From NCBI GenBank assembly GCA_027943335.1, contig BSBK01008408.1, positions 1-64,000 on the forward strand: DNA of 64,000 nt, given 5' to 3'. This DNA is from Chamaecyparis obtusa. Taxonomy: Eukaryota > Streptophyta > Pinopsida > Cupressales > Cupressaceae. A model generated the notes under the pieces. It was given only the letters and a program-made list of their open reading frames with translations, did no database searches and was not told the origin of the DNA. Below, in pieces: positions 60,521 to 64,000 of the stretch. Within the stretch, counting starts at the first letter, position 1. Each line of letters starts with the position of its first letter. The translations under genes were made by a program, and so were the position numbers.

Positions 60521-61703
60521 TGTTAATCTCTATTAAGCATTTAAGGTTGTCATTAGTATCAAAGGATAGTAAATAGGTCAGTTGGTTACTTATATTGAGT
60601 TGGTCGATAAATTCTTTACACCGAGCATCACATAGTTCACTGAGCACCAACGACACCAACACTGACGGATAGTAAACACCGAGCAGATTATATAGTGTTT
60701 ATCGATGATCGCAAAAAATGGCATAATAATCTGAAATGGCACATTCTTCTATGAAAATGGTTACAACAGATCGTAAAATGATTTACCAAGATCGAGGATC
60801 ATTTATTGTAAAAGATACTCATTAAATGTAATGTTTATCTTATTGTAATAGTTGATCTAGGTTATTTTGCACCGTAGATCTTAGGGTTATGATTATTTTT
60901 GTAACCTAATTTTTTGTTAAGGCAGAAAAAATAGAACACTATATATTTTGTATGTTTGCACCACTTTATGAGGTTGGTGAACTAATATATATGAATCATG
61001 GAGCACTTGAAGACATTGCCTAACTTCAAGACAATTAGTTTAGTGAGTAGAACAGAGTACAGAGGATATCAGATTGAGTAGAATCAGAGAAGGTTACCAA
61101 GTAGAACTAAGTAGAGAACCATCATAGATAAGGTGATATTTTGATGAGCACTTATAGATCTATTTCAAACAATTGAGTTGTTAACTAGCAGATAATTGCC
61201 TATTACTTTTTGACAATTGTGATAGAGTTTTTGATAAATCTCTTAACAGAGTAGACTTAATAGTCTTATGTAAATATCTTAACAGAGTACACACTTCGTT
61301 AGTGTTGTTTACATATTCTAACTAGGTAGATCTAGCTAATCTAACATGTTACTCCTAAAAGGGTAAGATCACCAGAAGTGATCAAAATTTGTAGCCTTAA
61401 TAGGCAAACCTTTTCTATCTGTAGTAGTGAAGAATTTATGGGTGTCATCCCCACTGTATTTTTTACTTTCTTACAAGGGTTTATACGTTACCAAAATACT
61501 TGTGTTATTTGATTGTCATATTGATTTCATGTTGTTTACTTTCTTAAGTTAACTAGATGATTGCTTTATACAATTATATTCAAGTTATTTTGATCGGTTA
61601 TCACAGTACATAGTTATAGATCTGAAAGGTTTTTTCAATTAGAGTTTTTGAAGGCACTAATTCACCTCTCCCCTCTCAGTACCTATCTCTCCTAATTCCA
61701 ACA
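60521..61703 (+). repeat. 5' LTR of X2
   Basis: 1,183 bp from TGTTAATCTC to AATTCCAACA; TATATAT box near 60940. The end resembles the X1 and Copia-A LTR ends (pyrimidine run, CTCAGTA, TTCCAACA). Confidence 0.85.
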
Positions 61704-61705
61704 AT

Positions 61706-61717
61706 TGGTATTAGAGC
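61706..61717 (+). other. Primer binding site of X2
   Basis: TGGTATTAGAGC, identical to X1. Confidence 0.9.
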
Positions 61718-61767
61718 ATAGTTCTCTTGTTGAATAGTCTAACCACTAAAGGGTAAAGATATAAGTC

Positions 61768-63005
61768 ATGGAGAGATACAAGCTTGACAAGACTATTGAG
61801 AATCAAAAGATACAAATACAGATGTTTGTGGAATAGTATTAACAACCCAAGGAAGAAATGAAGAAATTACTGGTTGAAAGGAAGAACCTTGCAATTAAGC
61901 TGAATGAAATTAGTTATCATGAAGAACCATTGATGAAATATTGGATCATATTGGATCAAGCTCTGGAAGCATCTCTGACGGATCTGAAAGCATAATCTCT
62001 AATTTATCTGAAAAGAATTAGCATCTATCTGAGCAAGTGAAATCACTTCAAATTGGTCATGAAGCTCAAATGGTGAGAATGGTGGAAATCCTGAACAATG
62101 CTAGACAAGCTGAACAAGATCAAAATCTAGCTATTGAAGACTGAAGATTGATGACTGAACATCTTCAAGAAAAAGAAAGTGAAATAGAGAGACTCACTGA
62201 TCATCACTTCCAAGTATCAAATCAGATGATGACAGTTAATCAAGAAACGAACCGAGTAAATGGAGAATTATCAAGAAGACTTGAAGATGTTGCAATACTC
62301 AGAGAAGATAATGAAAAACTAAGAAATGAAATAAAGACACAAAAGAAACATAATGAAATGATGAAGATAGCTGAGGATAGTTCTAAAAAGATTGATGATT
62401 TCCTAACTAATCAGAGGAGATTCGAAAGCAGAGCTAGTATAGGCTACACCAGTGAAGGAGAATCATCACAACAAGCTGAAAAAGTCAACAATAATCAAAG
62501 TGAGAAACCTAAAGTGTTGACATGTTATCACTGTGGAAAACTAAGACATACATCTAATGTGTACAGAAGAAAAGCACAAGGTAAGCCTCCTGTCATTCCT
62601 AAATTCAATGGATATTGTTATTATTGTGGTAAGTTTGGACATCCAGCTTATGAATGAAAAAATAAAAATGAATGACATTGCTAATAATACTACTAAGGAG
62701 AAAATATGCTATACTTGTAATAAGCATGGACACACTACAAGGGACTACAAGGAAAAAATGAAACAAGTCTGGACACCTAAAGAGAAACTATAATGAAAGC
62801 CATATCAACTAAAGAGATGAAGTAACTCATATGTTTGGGATTATAATACATGGACTAATTGTGTTGTATGTGGTTGGTATGGACATATTGTAGAAAACTG
62901 TTATAGAAAGAGTCGGATTGGACAATCAAGAAACTAGACAAATGCAGGAATGGCATGTATGCACTGTCACAAGGCTAGTCATGTAAACAAGAACTACAGA
63001 GACTG
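61768..63005 (+). pseudogene. X2 ORF1: coiled-coil protein with CCHC knuckles
   Basis: Starts at ATG 61768 (MERYKLDKTIENQKIQIQMF) and shifts frame before 62148. From there 169 open codons form a charged coiled coil (KESEIERLTDHHFQV; REDNEKLRNEIKTQKKHNEM). Knuckle-like units follow: CYHCGKLRHTSNVY (last Cys lost), CYYCGKFGHPAYE then TGA, CYTCNKHGHTTRDY, CVVCGWYGHIVENC (intact) and CMHCHKASHVNKNY. This is the same architecture as X1 ORF1, more decayed. Confidence 0.78.
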
Positions 63006-63391
63006 AGCACTAGATGAAAACCATATATTTGAGAGTGGATATAACATTGTAGAAATTATGAAGTTAAGGAACACAATATGGAACAAGGCATCTAATGAGA
63101 ATGTTGAGTCAAGTAACATTGTCGGTGAAACCTCATCCACTAGATTGGGTGACATCGGTACCTCCACTTAAGATGACAAAGGTATGTATGGAACTGACAT
63201 TTTAAATGATCATATTTTACATACAGTTCCTTATATATGATGTACAAATACCAAATCTGCATGAATAAATATGCACTATGGTTTATGTGTTATAAGTTTA
63301 CAAATGTCACATAGTCGGTAAAAGAAGAAACATGAGTTGGTTACCCATCAGTAATCACTATACAAGGTTAACTAAAAATAGTACAAATCGA

Positions 63392-63724
63392 TGAAGAAAT
63401 TCTATGTTAACCGAGCAAAGGAAATTGTAGACATTACCGAGCTCACAGTTGTTTCATATCAAAATTTAGGTCATGCATTTAATGCACCAAAGTTTGAGTG
63501 GGAATATCAAAAAATCTATAAATATGCAGAAAAAGAGTTCATTGTTACATTGTGACTTCGAAGAATAGAGATTTTATAAAGAAGAGTTCAAGCTAAAGAT
63601 TAGAAAAAAAGATTCAAAGTCACTGTAGATCAAACCGACAACAATTCTTTGACGATATCGAGTAAGTTCATTTGCCTACCGAACACTGGTTATCTATTGC
63701 TTGCCGAAACCCTTGAAATAATTT
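63392..63724 (+). pseudogene. X2 frame before ORF2, unrecognised
   Basis: ATG 63392 opens 50 codons (EIVDITELTVVSYQNLGHAF, KFEWEYQKIYKY), then stops. The EYQKIY word also occurs in X1 ORF2 (EYQKIYNQDM), but position and context differ. Confidence 0.4.
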
Positions 63725-64000
63725 ATGGTATCAAAATTGACTACAAGTAAATCGCAAAACATTGAGGAAGTAGAATTAATTTCTAGGGCACATTTCACCG
63801 AGGACAAATTCAAACCTCATCCCAAGGTCACAGCACAAACAAATGATATGGGTGCATTTTTTAGTATTCTAGATAGGGTTTTGTTAACAGAAGATGTTAG
63901 GGCCTATATTCATTGCAAAATCAGTGAAGTATGTGATTTTGAGACCATTGCTACTTATCAACAAGTCTGTGGACCAGATGGAAAGATTAAATCTGAATAC
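63725..64000 (+). CDS. X2 ORF2-like frame, open to the window end
   Basis: ATG 63725 opens 92 codons with no stop up to base 64000, so the end is unknown. It contains VLLTEDVRAYIHCKI, which aligns with VLHIENLRSYLGCKI of X1 ORF2 (about 51550-51594) with 8 of 15 identical and most others conservative. Both are followed by an acidic/aromatic segment ending in a Tyr-Gln pair (TYQQV, EYQKI). Function unknown. Confidence 0.6.
   Translation, partial: MVSKLTTSKSQNIEEVELISRAHFTEDKFKPHPKVTAQTNDMGAFFSILDRVLLTEDVRAYIHCKISEVCDFETIATYQQVCGPDGKIKSEY

Larger units (their letters stand above)
60521..64000 (+). mobile_element. X2: pol-less LTR retroelement related to X1 (runs off the window)
   Basis: 5' LTR 60521-61703, primer site TGGTATTAGAGC, a coiled-coil ORF with CCHC knuckles, and the start of an ORF2-like frame. 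Same plan as X1 with a different LTR sequence. It is the innermost insertion of three (X1, Gypsy-A2, X2). Confidence 0.82.

Overview
The window looks like repeat-rich nuclear DNA of a land plant with a large genome. The evidence is nested Ty1/copia and Ty3/gypsy LTR retrotransposons with plant-type primer sites (initiator-Met tRNA, TGGTATCAGAGC), a chromodomain gypsy lineage, a Tekay/Del-type integrase, a tRNA-derived SINE, and decayed pieces of plant genes (PPR, VARICOSE/EDC4, carB, NASP, ABCA). A conifer-like genome would fit the nesting and decay, but the sequence does not prove it. I see no complete intact host gene, no rRNA or tRNA gene and no CRISPR array. Element names below (Copia-A, Gypsy-A1 and so on) are mine.

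Layout. 1-1160 is AT microsatellite. Copia-A (about 1161-12546) has a 5' LTR, gag, protease, integrase and RT/RNase H. It is split by the complete Gypsy-A1 (4665-11042; 865-bp LTRs; 5-bp target duplication CCTAC), and its RT is also hit by a 132-bp SINE with 17-bp target repeats. From 12409 to 13059 a fragment of the Copia-A RNase H is fused to a foldback/minisatellite DNA (TTTGGTCAT units) and duplicated. A 5'-truncated Tekay-like gypsy (13060-18696) with an almost open integrase follows, then a third copy of the RNase H-foldback unit (18697-19216) and the 5' part of another copia (Copia-B, 19217 to about 22560).

22.6-35.0 kb has no LTR element but holds a patchwork of host gene fragments on both strands. 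They are an ABCA-type transporter exon (minus), a carB pseudogene (plus) split by a 2.2-kb insert with an 18-bp target duplication, PPR pseudogene pieces (minus), a VARICOSE/EDC4 exon with clean splice sites (minus), and a NASP-like TPR pseudogene (plus).

35067-46581 is an LTR element with gag and protease but no integrase or RT (TR-GAG type; target duplication ATTTG). Its gag is split by a second pol-less element on the minus strand (37498-44363) with 1.8-kb LTRs and a G-patch-like ORF. 46.6-48.6 kb is unassigned DNA with microsatellites and a hairpin.

From 48596 to the window end there are three nested levels. The pol-less element X1 (48596 to at least 55719) encodes a coiled-coil, four-zinc-knuckle ORF1 and a frame of about 1,066 codons (ORF2) of unknown function. 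Gypsy-A2, a close relative of Gypsy-A1, sits in the X1 3' LTR. X2, a diverged relative of X1, sits in the Gypsy-A2 integrase and runs off the window. X1 and X2 share the two-ORF plan and a recognisable ORF2 motif. They are the best candidate here for a little-described system: an LTR retroelement lineage that carries two conserved non-pol proteins and probably borrows replication enzymes from copia relatives.
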